DNA of 6,851 nucleotides from Phycisphaerae bacterium (GTDB taxonomy: Bacteria > Planctomycetota > Phycisphaerae > JAAYCJ01). Under the pieces are notes generated by a model. It saw nothing but the letters and a program-made list of their open reading frames with translations, was not told where the DNA came from and made no database searches. The stretch covers positions 1 through 6,851 of the forward strand of contig WFQY01000134.1 in the NCBI GenBank assembly GCA_015486815.1. Direction: 5' to 3'. Both the position numbers and the translations under genes were made by a program. This document shows positions 1-6,415 of the stretch, in pieces; the stretch's first letter is position 1, and every line of letters begins with the position of its first letter.

Positions 1-85
1 GTTTGACATCGGGCTTTACCTGCCAAACAAACGGGCTTAAAAGCCAACTTCTCTTACCTTCGATTTTCGCTGAAGCCTGTTTCAT
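1..85 (-). CDS. Start of an unidentified protein, C-terminus beyond the left edge
   Basis: An open frame begins with ATG at 85 and runs without a stop to the window edge (28 full codons). It starts MKQASAKIEGKRSWLLSPFV and continues with WQVKPDVK. An AGGAG ribosome site (99-95) sits 9 bases before the ATG, and its first two bases belong to the flgL stop codon, so this looks like the next gene of the same operon. The visible part is basic and has no clear signal peptide or membrane segment. It does not match the usual beginnings of CsrA (MLVLTR-like) or FliW, which often follow flgL. No function can be assigned. Existence of the gene is likely from its ribosome site and spacing; its identity is unknown. 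Confidence 0.6.
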   Translation of the reverse strand, partial: MKQASAKIEGKRSWLLSPFVWQVKPDVK

Positions 86-94
86 CTTGTCAAG

Positions 95-100
95 CTCCTA
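95..100 (-). promoter_or_regulatory. Ribosome binding site fused to the flgL stop codon
   Basis: TAGGAG on the minus strand: TAG (100-98) ends flgL, and AGGAG (99-95) is a strong Shine-Dalgarno sequence 9 bases before the ATG at 85. It is the main support for a gene after flgL. The same hexamer with the same 9-base spacer occurs at the flgJ/flgN boundary. Confidence 0.65.
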
Positions 101-2035
101 ACGTAAAAAATCCAATAACGATGTATTTAAAATCTGTCCTCCCATTTGCAGGTTCGCTTGAAGTGCGGTCTGCAGATTTTTGAATTTTGTAATCGCTTCG
201 GTATAGTCCAGATCTTTTATCTGGCTTAACAGAGCTTTAGTGGAAAGGACAGCGTCTTGTGTTCTCGTCTTTCGTATATCAAGACCACGAGCCATAAATC
301 CCAACTTACCGTGCGCTTCATTCAGCTGATCCATATATTCTTCTATGTTCTGAGAAGCGAGCTGAATTCCTCTCGTGTCGTTATTCCCAAGGGCGGAACG
401 CAGATCGAGCAGATAGGTGAAAATAGATTCCTCCTTTATAGGGTTGACATCGTCTCCGACGATCTGTTTTGACCCTCCGGAAGCCTGTTTTAGTATTCCC
501 AGCTCCTGTGCTACGTTAGAGAGGTTAGCACGCCTGACTTCCAGCGTTCCGGTACTGGTGGTATTATCGGTGATGATGATTCCGTTTCCCGTTTGGGCAA
601 ACGAAGCGGTAAGGTTTACCCCGGCAGCTGACGCTGACGCATTGATACGGTCGATAATGTCTTGTACGGTTTGTGCGCCCGAAGCATCCACATCTATCTG
701 TGAACCGTCGGAAGCAATGATTGTGAAATCCGCTCCGTTGACGGGGTTCACTCCGAGGCCTTCATTTAGAGAGCTTAAAAGCGTTTCGGGACGATACGTC
801 CGTATTCCCAAATCATCTGCGGTCGTTCCGCCGTTTTCCGCTATGCTCAATCTGGCACCTGCAAGCTGATTGATTATTTCGATGCCCGTTTTCTCGGCAT
901 TTATCTGTGCCATTACGCCGATATCGGAGGTGTTTATAGTATTGATTATGTCCTGTACGGTTTGGGCTGTTGAAAAATCGAGCGTGATGGAGTTGTCGCC
1001 ATTGGTTATGATAATACCGCTGGTCAGGTCGATGCCTGTTCCGTTGTACAGGGATGTAACCGGACTCCGAAGGGTAATCTCCGGCGAGAGGTCATGTCCG
1101 TGAATAGGACTTGCGGTTGCTGTCGGGGTGTATAACCCCAAGTCGTGTGCAATTGTACCTTGACCGGACTCGGTTACTTTTAACGTTTCACCCGGATTTG
1201 CGGATGTCAGCATAAGCGATCTGCCATCAGCTGACAGTGAAACGTTGGCACTGCCACCAAGTGCATTGTTGATCTTATCGATGATGTCCCCAATCGTGGC
1301 AGACCTGGAAAGATCGACATCGACCCGACCCATTACCGAACCTTCTATAACAAGCGTGCCAAGCCTGATTCCCTGACCGATCGTTCCTTTGACATCGCTT
1401 AGTCTGGTATTGATATCCGCAGCTGGTTTCAGATCTTTGTAGCTGGAAACTTTTCCCGTACCCGTACCGAAAAGCTCCTTGGCGGTAACGGACATATTTT
1501 CGGAAATTTCGGGGGCTACTTGTACTTTCATAGCCTGCAAATCGCCTGTAAATTTTACATTGTTACCGCTTAGCTCGAAAGGCGGGGAATTATTATCTCT
1601 GCCGGCGAATAAATAACTGCCAAGATATTCGGTGTTTCCAAGCGTAACAAGCTGGCCTATGATGGAATCGACAAGAGTAGCGGCTGATGAACGTTGCTCA
1701 GCAGTTGCGGTAGAACCGACGTTTTCCAGCCCGAGCGTATGCGCCTGATTGATCAGATCTCGCATCGAGCTTATCGTGCTGTCCGCAAGATTCATCGCCT
1801 TCGATGCGTTATCGATATTTTTAAGATACTGATCTTGAGCTTCGAGCAGATCGTCCATTCGAATAGCAGCGGTCGCTCCGACGGGGTCATCGCTTGGTCT
1901 GATTATTCTCAGTCCAGTGGCAAGCTGCTCCTGCTTATGCAGTAGATTTACCATCGTCTGCTGCATTCCGCTTATTAGCAGATCGCTCTGCATATTTTGA
2001 CTTACACGCGTAATGTTTACAGGAGTAATAGCCAT
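98..2035 (-). CDS. flgL: Flagellar hook-filament junction protein FlgL (HAP3) with three-repeat insertion
   Basis: FlgL is the second junction protein between hook and filament. It is exported by the flagellar type III system and placed on FlgK before flagellin polymerises. The N-terminal flagellin-like D0/D1 region (about residues 1-155) has the family hallmarks MQQTMVNLLHKQEQLATGLR, RPSDDPVGA and YLFAGRDN. The C-terminal helical region (about 535-645) has IEEYMDQLNEAHGKLG and ends in LLDFLR. Between them, about residues 210-515 hold three related modules of roughly 90 residues, each with an AxTVQDII..IN-type flagellin-IN motif. This explains the 645-residue length, about twice that of enterobacterial FlgL (roughly 317). 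The ATG at 2035 follows flgK by 29 bases with only a weak purine-rich ribosome site (GGAAAAGAG). No cysteine is visible, as is usual for filament-type proteins. A flagellin is less likely because of the position after flgK and the FlgL-type ends. Confidence 0.93.
   Translation of the reverse strand: MAITPVNITRVSQNMQSDLLISGMQQTMVNLLHKQEQLATGLRIIRPSDDPVGATAAIRMDDLLEAQDQYLKNIDNASKAMNLADSTISSMRDLINQAHTLGLENVGSTATAEQRSSAATLVDSIIGQLVTLGNTEYLGSYLFAGRDNNSPPFELSGNNVKFTGDLQAMKVQVAPEISENMSVTAKELFGTGTGKVSSYKDLKPAADINTRLSDVKGTIGQGIRLGTLVIEGSVMGRVDVDLSRSATIGDIIDKINNALGGSANVSLSADGRSLMLTSANPGETLKVTESGQGTIAHDLGLYTPTATASPIHGHDLSPEITLRSPVTSLYNGTGIDLTSGIIITNGDNSITLDFSTAQTVQDIINTINTSDIGVMAQINAEKTGIEIINQLAGARLSIAENGGTTADDLGIRTYRPETLLSSLNEGLGVNPVNGADFTIIASDGSQIDVDASGAQTVQDIIDRINASASAAGVNLTASFAQTGNGIIITDNTTSTGTLEVRRANLSNVAQELGILKQASGGSKQIVGDDVNPIKEESIFTYLLDLRSALGNNDTRGIQLASQNIEEYMDQLNEAHGKLGFMARGLDIRKTRTQDAVLSTKALLSQIKDLDYTEAITKFKNLQTALQANLQMGGQILNTSLLDFLR
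491..778 (-). repeat. FlgL internal module 3 (residues about 420-515)
   Basis: Third module: LNEGLGVNPVNGADFTII, then VDASGAQTVQDIIDRIN, then NGIIITDNTTSTGTLEV and the closing block LSNVAQELGIL. The order of elements is the same as in modules 1 and 2, so the three probably arose by internal duplication. They would form the surface-exposed, variable part of the protein. Confidence 0.8.
800..1063 (-). repeat. FlgL internal module 2 (residues about 325-412)
   Basis: Second module: NGTGIDLTSGIIITNGDNS, then LDFSTAQTVQDIINTIN, then the closing block LSIAENGGTTADDLGI. The AQTVQDII block is shared with module 3, and the DNA around 950-965 resembles that around 659-674 (both contain the minus-strand equivalent of TTGTACGGTTTG or a one-base variant). 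Confidence 0.8.
1133..1408 (-). repeat. FlgL internal module 1 (residues about 210-301)
   Basis: First of three tandemly related segments in FlgL. It contains VDVDLSRSATIGDIIDKIN, then a strand pair around VSLSADGRSLMLTS, and closes with LKVTESGQGTIAHDLGL. It is the most divergent of the three at protein level (ATIGDII in place of QTVQDII). The edges are approximate. Confidence 0.75.
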
Positions 2036-2064
2036 TTTATCTCTTTTCCATCAACCACTTTCTC

Positions 2065-3765
2065 TTAAAACAACCTCAATATTTCCTGAATCATATCGTT
2101 AACCGCTGACACATATCGGGCAGCTCCCTGAAATGCCCGTTGAGTAGATAACAGATTTACCGTTTCTTCGTCTATGCTCACACCGCTAACAGATTCCCGC
2201 TGAGCGGTAAGAGTATCAACAATCGCTTGGTGTACTTCGTGCCTCTGTCTTGCACCTGCGCTTTTCGTACCGAGATCGCTTACAATCATTCGATATTTAT
2301 CCGCAATACTCATTCCGTTAAGCGAATCGACAGGGTTTGTCCTTAACTGAGCGATGTCAGCTGCATTCGAACCGTCGCCCGGAAGATTATCCTTCGCACA
2401 GGCAATCAGCTGGGGATCATCGGCAATCTCGCTACGCACGTCTATGTCGAAGGCATTTTTTCCGGTAAGGAAATTGTTGATACCGATAGCAGCTAAGAAG
2501 TTCGAACTGTCCTGCGAGAAGGTAATCTCATAGTTGTCACTATCCGTTTGTATTTTTACGCGACCATCACCCAAGACCGAAGCGGAAACATTATCGATAG
2601 CATTTATCTGAGCGATTACATCATTCAGGCTCATATCGGTGCCTACACCATTCAAATCAACATTTATTTGATGTGTGGTGATTTGGCCTGTGTTAAGGTC
2701 TTTGACATTTACGAGGAACGTTCCGTTTTGAGGGGTAAATGTCAATCCTGCTTTGTCTAACTCCGCATTGGCGTCATCGACAGCGTATGTCGATGTTATC
2801 GATTTATAGCCGTGTAGTCCCTGACCGCTCGAATGAATTTTGTTTACCTCGAAGATAAGAGCGGAAGCAAAATTATCAAGCTCTTCGATGTTTCCGCCAA
2901 CGAAATCATTTATCAGATCGACAACCGCACCGGTAGTTCCGGAAAACGCTTGTATTTCTTTTCCATTGTCCGAAAACACAACCTTCGGGACGATGAGGTT
3001 GCTGCTGTTGGTCTCTTTCGATATTTCAAGTTTGCGAGCCTGATTGTTTTGTACTAACGGGTCGGAGCCTATATATACGTTTACTATTCCCGAATCCTGC
3101 TCTATTACGTGTACGTTGACAAGCTCGGAAAGGTCTTTAAGCTGTCTGTCTCTTTCATCCAAAAGTGCGCCCGCATTTCCGCCCGCACTTGTTGTCTGTG
3201 CTATCTGCCCGTTGATCTGTGCAATCTGAGACGTAATGCGATTGATTTGGTCAACGGTGTCGGACATTTTTTTATGCAAATCGTTATATACATTTACGAT
3301 ATCATATCTGAGTGTCTGAATCTGCTCGGCGAGAGATTGTGCCGTCTGCACTGTTACCGAACGAGCAGCTACATCCTGAGGTTTCGATTGTAGATCCGAG
3401 AAGGCATTGAAAAATTCGCTGAGCCCGCTCGATACATCATTTTGGGTCATCTCGTTGTATAAGGTCTCAAGCCTTGAAAGCACCTGCGAAGTCAAATCGT
3501 CGTAATTGTTATCGCTTATCGCTTCGCGAAGCCGTTGCTCGATAGAATTGTCGATATGTCTTTGCAAGCCGACAAGCCTTACTCCTGCTCCCGGATCGAA
3601 TCCCTCCTGTAACCGTGAGCCGTGTACCGGAGCAAGCTTGCCCGTCTGACGGGTATAGTCGGGATTGCCGGCATTGGATATATTGTTACCGATGATTTGC
3701 ATCATCGATTGCTGTGCCATCAATGCCGAGCGTCCGATTTGTAATGACCCGTTTATCAGTCCCAT
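2065..3765 (-). CDS. flgK: Flagellar hook-associated protein FlgK (HAP1)
   Basis: FlgK is the first hook-filament junction protein, sitting on the hook tip below FlgL and exported by the flagellar type III apparatus. The N-terminus has the axial-protein signature SALMAQQSMMQIIGNNISNA followed by NPDYTRQ (residues 13-39). Next come LREAISDNN, the conserved ARSVTVQTAQSLAEQI, a coiled-coil stretch (about 160-190), LLDERDRQLKDLSELVNV (201-218) and the FlgK-type FEVNKIHSSGQGLHGY (305-320). The C-terminal D0 helix carries GVSIDEETVNLLSTQRAFQG (528-547) and ends at EILRLF. The 566 residues fit the family (547 in Salmonella). Residues about 348-433 form a module resembling the FlgL repeats. Cys456 is a lone cysteine. 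The ATG at 3765 lies 15 bases after flgN with an AGGAAA ribosome site. FlgN, encoded just upstream, is its expected chaperone. Confidence 0.95.
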   Translation of the reverse strand: MGLINGSLQIGRSALMAQQSMMQIIGNNISNAGNPDYTRQTGKLAPVHGSRLQEGFDPGAGVRLVGLQRHIDNSIEQRLREAISDNNYDDLTSQVLSRLETLYNEMTQNDVSSGLSEFFNAFSDLQSKPQDVAARSVTVQTAQSLAEQIQTLRYDIVNVYNDLHKKMSDTVDQINRITSQIAQINGQIAQTTSAGGNAGALLDERDRQLKDLSELVNVHVIEQDSGIVNVYIGSDPLVQNNQARKLEISKETNSSNLIVPKVVFSDNGKEIQAFSGTTGAVVDLINDFVGGNIEELDNFASALIFEVNKIHSSGQGLHGYKSITSTYAVDDANAELDKAGLTFTPQNGTFLVNVKDLNTGQITTHQINVDLNGVGTDMSLNDVIAQINAIDNVSASVLGDGRVKIQTDSDNYEITFSQDSSNFLAAIGINNFLTGKNAFDIDVRSEIADDPQLIACAKDNLPGDGSNAADIAQLRTNPVDSLNGMSIADKYRMIVSDLGTKSAGARQRHEVHQAIVDTLTAQRESVSGVSIDEETVNLLSTQRAFQGAARYVSAVNDMIQEILRLF

Positions 3766-3774
3766 AGTTAGATA

Positions 3775-3783
3775 TTTCCTCTA
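3775..3783 (-). promoter_or_regulatory. Ribosome binding site of flgK touching the flgN stop codon
   Basis: The minus strand reads TAG (flgN stop, 3783-3781) followed directly by AGGAAA (3780-3775), 9 bases before the flgK ATG at 3765. Ribosomes finishing flgN would end on the flgK initiation region, which fits coupled synthesis of chaperone and substrate. Confidence 0.55.
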
Positions 3784-4287
3784 TCCGACAGCATCCAAAA
3801 ATCCTCTCGGAATACCTATCTTTTTCTGTCCCGTAGTATCGTATATTCCCGTATCGCAGTGCATCGCGGTAATCTGCCTCTGAATATCAGCGAAGCAACA
3901 TAATATCTGTCTGGTAACCTCGTCATTGATTTGATTCATATGATGCACACGTTCAGCTGACGATCGAACAGCACCTGCAAGAGCAAGTAATCTGCTTCGA
4001 TTAGGTTCTTGTAACTTGCTGGTGAGCTGAGTTATATTTATTTCACCTTCGAATCCCAACGTTCTTGCAAATTCGTAAGCAGCGCGTTTGCTTGCCTGTT
4101 CCGAGTTGCGGGCTTTGTCGATAAGAAATTTTTCACGTGCAGACCACGATTCCAGCGCATCCATATCGCCCGTACGCATCGCACGTTGTTTTCCGCTCAA
4201 CGCTTGTATTATCTGCTCTTGCAAGTTTCTGAGCTGGATCAGATTGTCTATCAAGATGTCGAATAATAGTTGGCTGTCTCTGTTCAT
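3781..4287 (-). CDS. flgN: FlgN-type export chaperone for FlgK and FlgL
   Basis: FlgN is a cytosolic chaperone that binds the C-terminal helices of FlgK and FlgL and delivers them to the flagellar export machinery. This 168-residue protein is almost wholly helical by composition. The family pattern is visible: an N-terminal helix with LIDNLIQLRNLQEQIIQAL (12-30), a second helix with DMDALESWSAREKFLIDKAR (41-60), a short middle part LGFEGEINITQL, a long C-terminal helix with MNQINDEVTRQIL (117-129), and a tail IYDTTGQ...FLDAVG like the YDxxG...lD tail common in FlgN. Length is close to the usual 140-170. Position immediately before flgK and flgL is the strongest support, since sequence conservation in this family is low. 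The ATG at 4287 has AGGAG 9 bases upstream. Cysteines 130, 131 and 144 are compatible with a cytosolic protein. Confidence 0.82.
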   Translation of the reverse strand: MNRDSQLLFDILIDNLIQLRNLQEQIIQALSGKQRAMRTGDMDALESWSAREKFLIDKARNSEQASKRAAYEFARTLGFEGEINITQLTSKLQEPNRSRLLALAGAVRSSAERVHHMNQINDEVTRQILCCFADIQRQITAMHCDTGIYDTTGQKKIGIPRGFLDAVG

Positions 4288-4296
4288 ACGAGTTTA

Positions 4297-4302
4297 CTCC
4301 TA
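4297..4302 (-). promoter_or_regulatory. Ribosome binding site of flgN fused to the flgJ stop codon
   Basis: TAGGAG on the minus strand: the flgJ stop TAG (4302-4300) supplies the first bases of AGGAG, which lies 9 bases before the flgN ATG at 4287. It fixes the flgN start and repeats exactly the arrangement at the left end of flgL. Confidence 0.65.
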
Positions 4303-4596
4303 TTTTATTCCTGTCCACGATTGAGCTATTTTTTCAGCTGGTGCAAATTGTTTCGATTTGCCGAGTCTTTCAAGAAGAAACTGGTCAAGCTGAGAGGCGA
4401 AAGTCTGACCCGCTCTGCCGGCATTTAGCGGATTCGACAAATCCATCTCCGAGCGCATCTGCTTGAGCAGTGTTCCGAAAAATACCTGTCCTACGACCTG
4501 ACGTATTTTCTCCTTAAGCTCAGCCTGGTGAGTAGCTGAAGCATTAGCTGCGTATGTTCGCAATATGTTAGTATGTACATTGTTTATACCATTCAT
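4300..4596 (-). CDS. flgJ: Rod-binding protein, single-domain FlgJ
   Basis: The protein matches the N-terminal rod-binding half of FlgJ, which caps or scaffolds the flagellar rod in the periplasm. The core is VGQVFFGTLLKQMRSEM (35-51), like the family pattern F...ll..Mr, then GRAGQTFASQLDQFLLERLG (60-79), corresponding to the conserved G....f...lD..la..la block, and a short tail. At 98 residues it stops where the glucosaminidase domain begins in enterobacterial FlgJ (about 313 residues). That domain is absent, and the tight junction with flgN leaves no room for a decayed remnant. The ATG at 4596 overlaps the flgI stop as ATGA, with GGAG 5 bases upstream inside flgI. Short FlgJ proteins like this are common outside Gammaproteobacteria, so this is not a truncation. 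Confidence 0.88.
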   Translation of the reverse strand: MNGINNVHTNILRTYAANASATHQAELKEKIRQVVGQVFFGTLLKQMRSEMDLSNPLNAGRAGQTFASQLDQFLLERLGKSKQFAPAEKIAQSWTGIK

Positions 4597-5642
4597 TGCT
4601 GCTCCACCAATTGTCCTTGAAGATTGCCCGAGCGGGCAAGCTCGCGAATGATCGCTATCCTGTCCTGTGCAGTCATCTGCAGCGCATCCATCGCGTCGGT
4701 TAGAATTTTCAGATCGACAAATTCTGGCATCTCGAAAGTTTCCGTTTGGTCTTTCGGTTTACCTAATTTTTTCTTCAGCAGTGCTTCGGTGCTTATCGTA
4801 ATACCCTTATAACTTATAGTTACAGGTGAGATCGTTACATTGCCATCGATAACAACCGTGCCCGTTCGCGAATTTATCGTAACCCTCGCCTGCTTTTCCG
4901 GCATAAGCATCGGAAGCGAGTTTATCCACGCGATAAAATTCGCAGGATTGTTGCGCTCGGTCTTCGGAATAACTACTTGTACATTTTTGGGATCCAAAGC
5001 CTTTGCGATTTTGTATTGCGTATTCTGAATGGAAACCGCTTCGTTTATTGTCATCGCAATCGCACTTGCCATCGACCAGCTTGCGTGAGCATCGTCAATC
5101 ACGAGAGTAATCGCATCATTTGCGATAAAGTTATAAACGACATCACGCTCCATCGTAGCACCTTCTTTTATCGTTCCGCTGGTCGGAGTATCGGGATCGA
5201 TTACCACCGGGCCAGCTGCAAGTGCGTATATATTCGTATCCGCTTTGTGAGGTCCGAGAAGCGGAGTGGTTATCAATCTGCCACCCTTTAAACTTTTTGC
5301 GGAGCCAATAGCGGAAACCATTACATCGAGATTTTGTCCTTCTCTCGCACCGTTTTTATTTATGACCGCTTCGACTGTTACCAATGCTACATTCTTAGCG
5401 GATTTCAAATCGCTTAGATTTAATACAGGATTACCGAAATGACCGAGAAAGGCAGCTAACGGTTTAATAGCAGGAAGAAACTTTCCACCATCGCCCGTAC
5501 CGTTAAGCCCGACAACCAGTCCGAGACCGGTAAGACGATTTTCTCGCTGACCCTGAAGGTGCGTAATGTCAGCAATCTTGACAGCGTAAAGCTCCGCTGA
5601 CAGTAATAGAATTATCAGAGCTGACTTTTTCATTATGTTCAT
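4593..5642 (-). CDS. flgI: Flagellar P-ring protein FlgI
   Basis: FlgI is exported by Sec to the periplasm and forms the P ring in the peptidoglycan around the rod. A signal peptide is seen (MNIMKKSALIILLLSAELYA, cleavage likely after residue 20). The mature part starts VKIADITHLQGQRENRLTGL and carries the family motif GLGLVVGLNGTGD (39-51), then GGRLITTPLLGP (120-131), VTINSRTGTVVIDGNVTISP (254-273) and the C-terminal block ILTDAMDALQMTAQDRIAII (313-332) with GNLQGQL near the end. From the ATG at 5642 it has 349 residues, close to the usual 340-370. A TTG at 5657 would add five residues but lies in the ribosome site, so the ATG is preferred. Mature FlgI has no cysteine, unlike the E. coli protein, whose function depends on a disulphide. 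The stop overlaps the flgJ start (ATGA). Confidence 0.96.
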   Translation of the reverse strand: MNIMKKSALIILLLSAELYAVKIADITHLQGQRENRLTGLGLVVGLNGTGDGGKFLPAIKPLAAFLGHFGNPVLNLSDLKSAKNVALVTVEAVINKNGAREGQNLDVMVSAIGSAKSLKGGRLITTPLLGPHKADTNIYALAAGPVVIDPDTPTSGTIKEGATMERDVVYNFIANDAITLVIDDAHASWSMASAIAMTINEAVSIQNTQYKIAKALDPKNVQVVIPKTERNNPANFIAWINSLPMLMPEKQARVTINSRTGTVVIDGNVTISPVTISYKGITISTEALLKKKLGKPKDQTETFEMPEFVDLKILTDAMDALQMTAQDRIAIIRELARSGNLQGQLVEQQ

Positions 5643-5649
5643 TGTCTTG

Positions 5650-5655
5650 CCTTCC
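5650..5655 (-). promoter_or_regulatory. Ribosome binding site that sets the flgI start
   Basis: GGAAGG on the minus strand stands 7 bases before the ATG at 5642. The alternative TTG start (5657-5655) shares a base with this site and has no ribosome site of its own, and starting at ATG 5642 gives a standard signal peptide. Confidence 0.65.
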
Positions 5656-5674
5656 AATCTTTAATCCTCGATTA

Positions 5675-6415
5675 TCAGAACGGCCTAATAAAATCCCACA
5701 ATCTATACGCCCAACCACGACGCATCGCATCGCGAACCGAACCTTTGCTGACACGTTTGAAATGACATTCGTAAAGCTGAGTCGATAGAATCGTATTGTC
5801 CGCTGCTACGTCTTCGCTTCGGCACGTACCCGTCAAAGTGAATACTTGCTTTTCGCCATCCGTTTCTATAACGTCCGGGCCACCTTCAAGTACGAGATTA
5901 CCATTAGGCTGAATATCTATTACCCTGCACGATATTCTCGTAATGACTTCGTCTTTGCGATCCTTCTTACCTTCTCCTTTGAATTCTCGCTTGATCTTAA
6001 AATCTATTTTCGGATCGCCCGCAGGAAGTGTGTCAAGAATGAGCCTTCTGCTTTTGAATCTTATCCAATCTTTCAGTTCAGCTTTGAGTGCAAGTTCTCT
6101 ACTCAAATCATTCGTGCCGTCGTGCTTGTAGTATGACTTTTGCCTGACGATTACAGTGATAATATCACCTACTTTGAATATTCGTTTTGGGATGGGCTTA
6201 ACCGCAAAAAACGAAACACTTCCGATAACACTGCTCTGCCCGTCGGGCGATGTGGTTTTGGTCGGTCGAATTGTCAGCGGAGCGGAGCGGGCGTCAGCCT
6301 GACGGAATAACGAGGAACTCTGTCCGTAACAGATCATTCCTGACCAGACCAACGCCTGCATCCACATTACCATTGGAATCAATGTCCGCATCAACCACAT
6401 CATCACGCGTATCAT
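5675..6415 (-). CDS. flgH: Flagellar L-ring protein FlgH
   Basis: FlgH forms the L ring in the outer membrane, the outer bushing for the rod. Recognisable family elements are SSLF near the mature N-terminus (34-37), KVGDIITVIV (81-90), the low-complexity FKGEGKKDRKDEVITRISCR (144-163), the hallmark NGNLVLEG (171-178), then DGEKQVFTLTGTCRSEDVAA (186-205) and NTILSTQL (207-214). The last two correspond to the usual GE.q.i.lsG.VRp.DI and NtV.St.iA. The end DFIRPF fits the family. At 246 residues it is near the usual 210-250. The N-terminus is a hydrophobic, Met- and Trp-rich export signal; its only cysteine, Cys29 in SGMICYGQ, is not in a standard lipobox, so lipidation is uncertain. The ATG at 6415 overlaps the flgA stop (ATGA) and has GGGAG 6 bases upstream. 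Confidence 0.92.
   Translation of the reverse strand: MIRVMMWLMRTLIPMVMWMQALVWSGMICYGQSSSLFRQADARSAPLTIRPTKTTSPDGQSSVIGSVSFFAVKPIPKRIFKVGDIITVIVRQKSYYKHDGTNDLSRELALKAELKDWIRFKSRRLILDTLPAGDPKIDFKIKREFKGEGKKDRKDEVITRISCRVIDIQPNGNLVLEGGPDVIETDGEKQVFTLTGTCRSEDVAADNTILSTQLYECHFKRVSKGSVRDAMRRGWAYRLWDFIRPF

Noticed and set aside
417..869. Plus-strand open frame of 150 codons opposite flgL
   Set aside because: It lies wholly within the well-supported flgL, its protein has no recognisable motif, and its hydrophobic look arises from the reverse of flgL codons. The other plus-strand open frames of 60-104 codons are rejected for the same reason.
98..2035. Flagellin (filament protein) as identity of the 645-residue product
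   Set aside because: The position right after flgK, the FlgL-type N- and C-terminal blocks and the absence of an own promoter favour FlgL.
2036..2064. Possible promoter or terminator between flgK and flgL
   Set aside because: The 29-base gap has no visible inverted repeat or T-run and is too short for a convincing promoter; flgL is most simply read from the same transcript.
4300..4596. flgJ as a truncated gene that lost its glucosaminidase domain
   Set aside because: Single-domain FlgJ is normal in many phyla, the frame is intact and the following gene starts 12 bases later with a good ribosome site, so there is no sign of decay.
5643..5657. TTG start for flgI giving five more residues
   Set aside because: The TTG shares a base with the GGAAGG ribosome site of the ATG at 5642 and has no ribosome site of its own; the ATG also gives a cleaner signal peptide.
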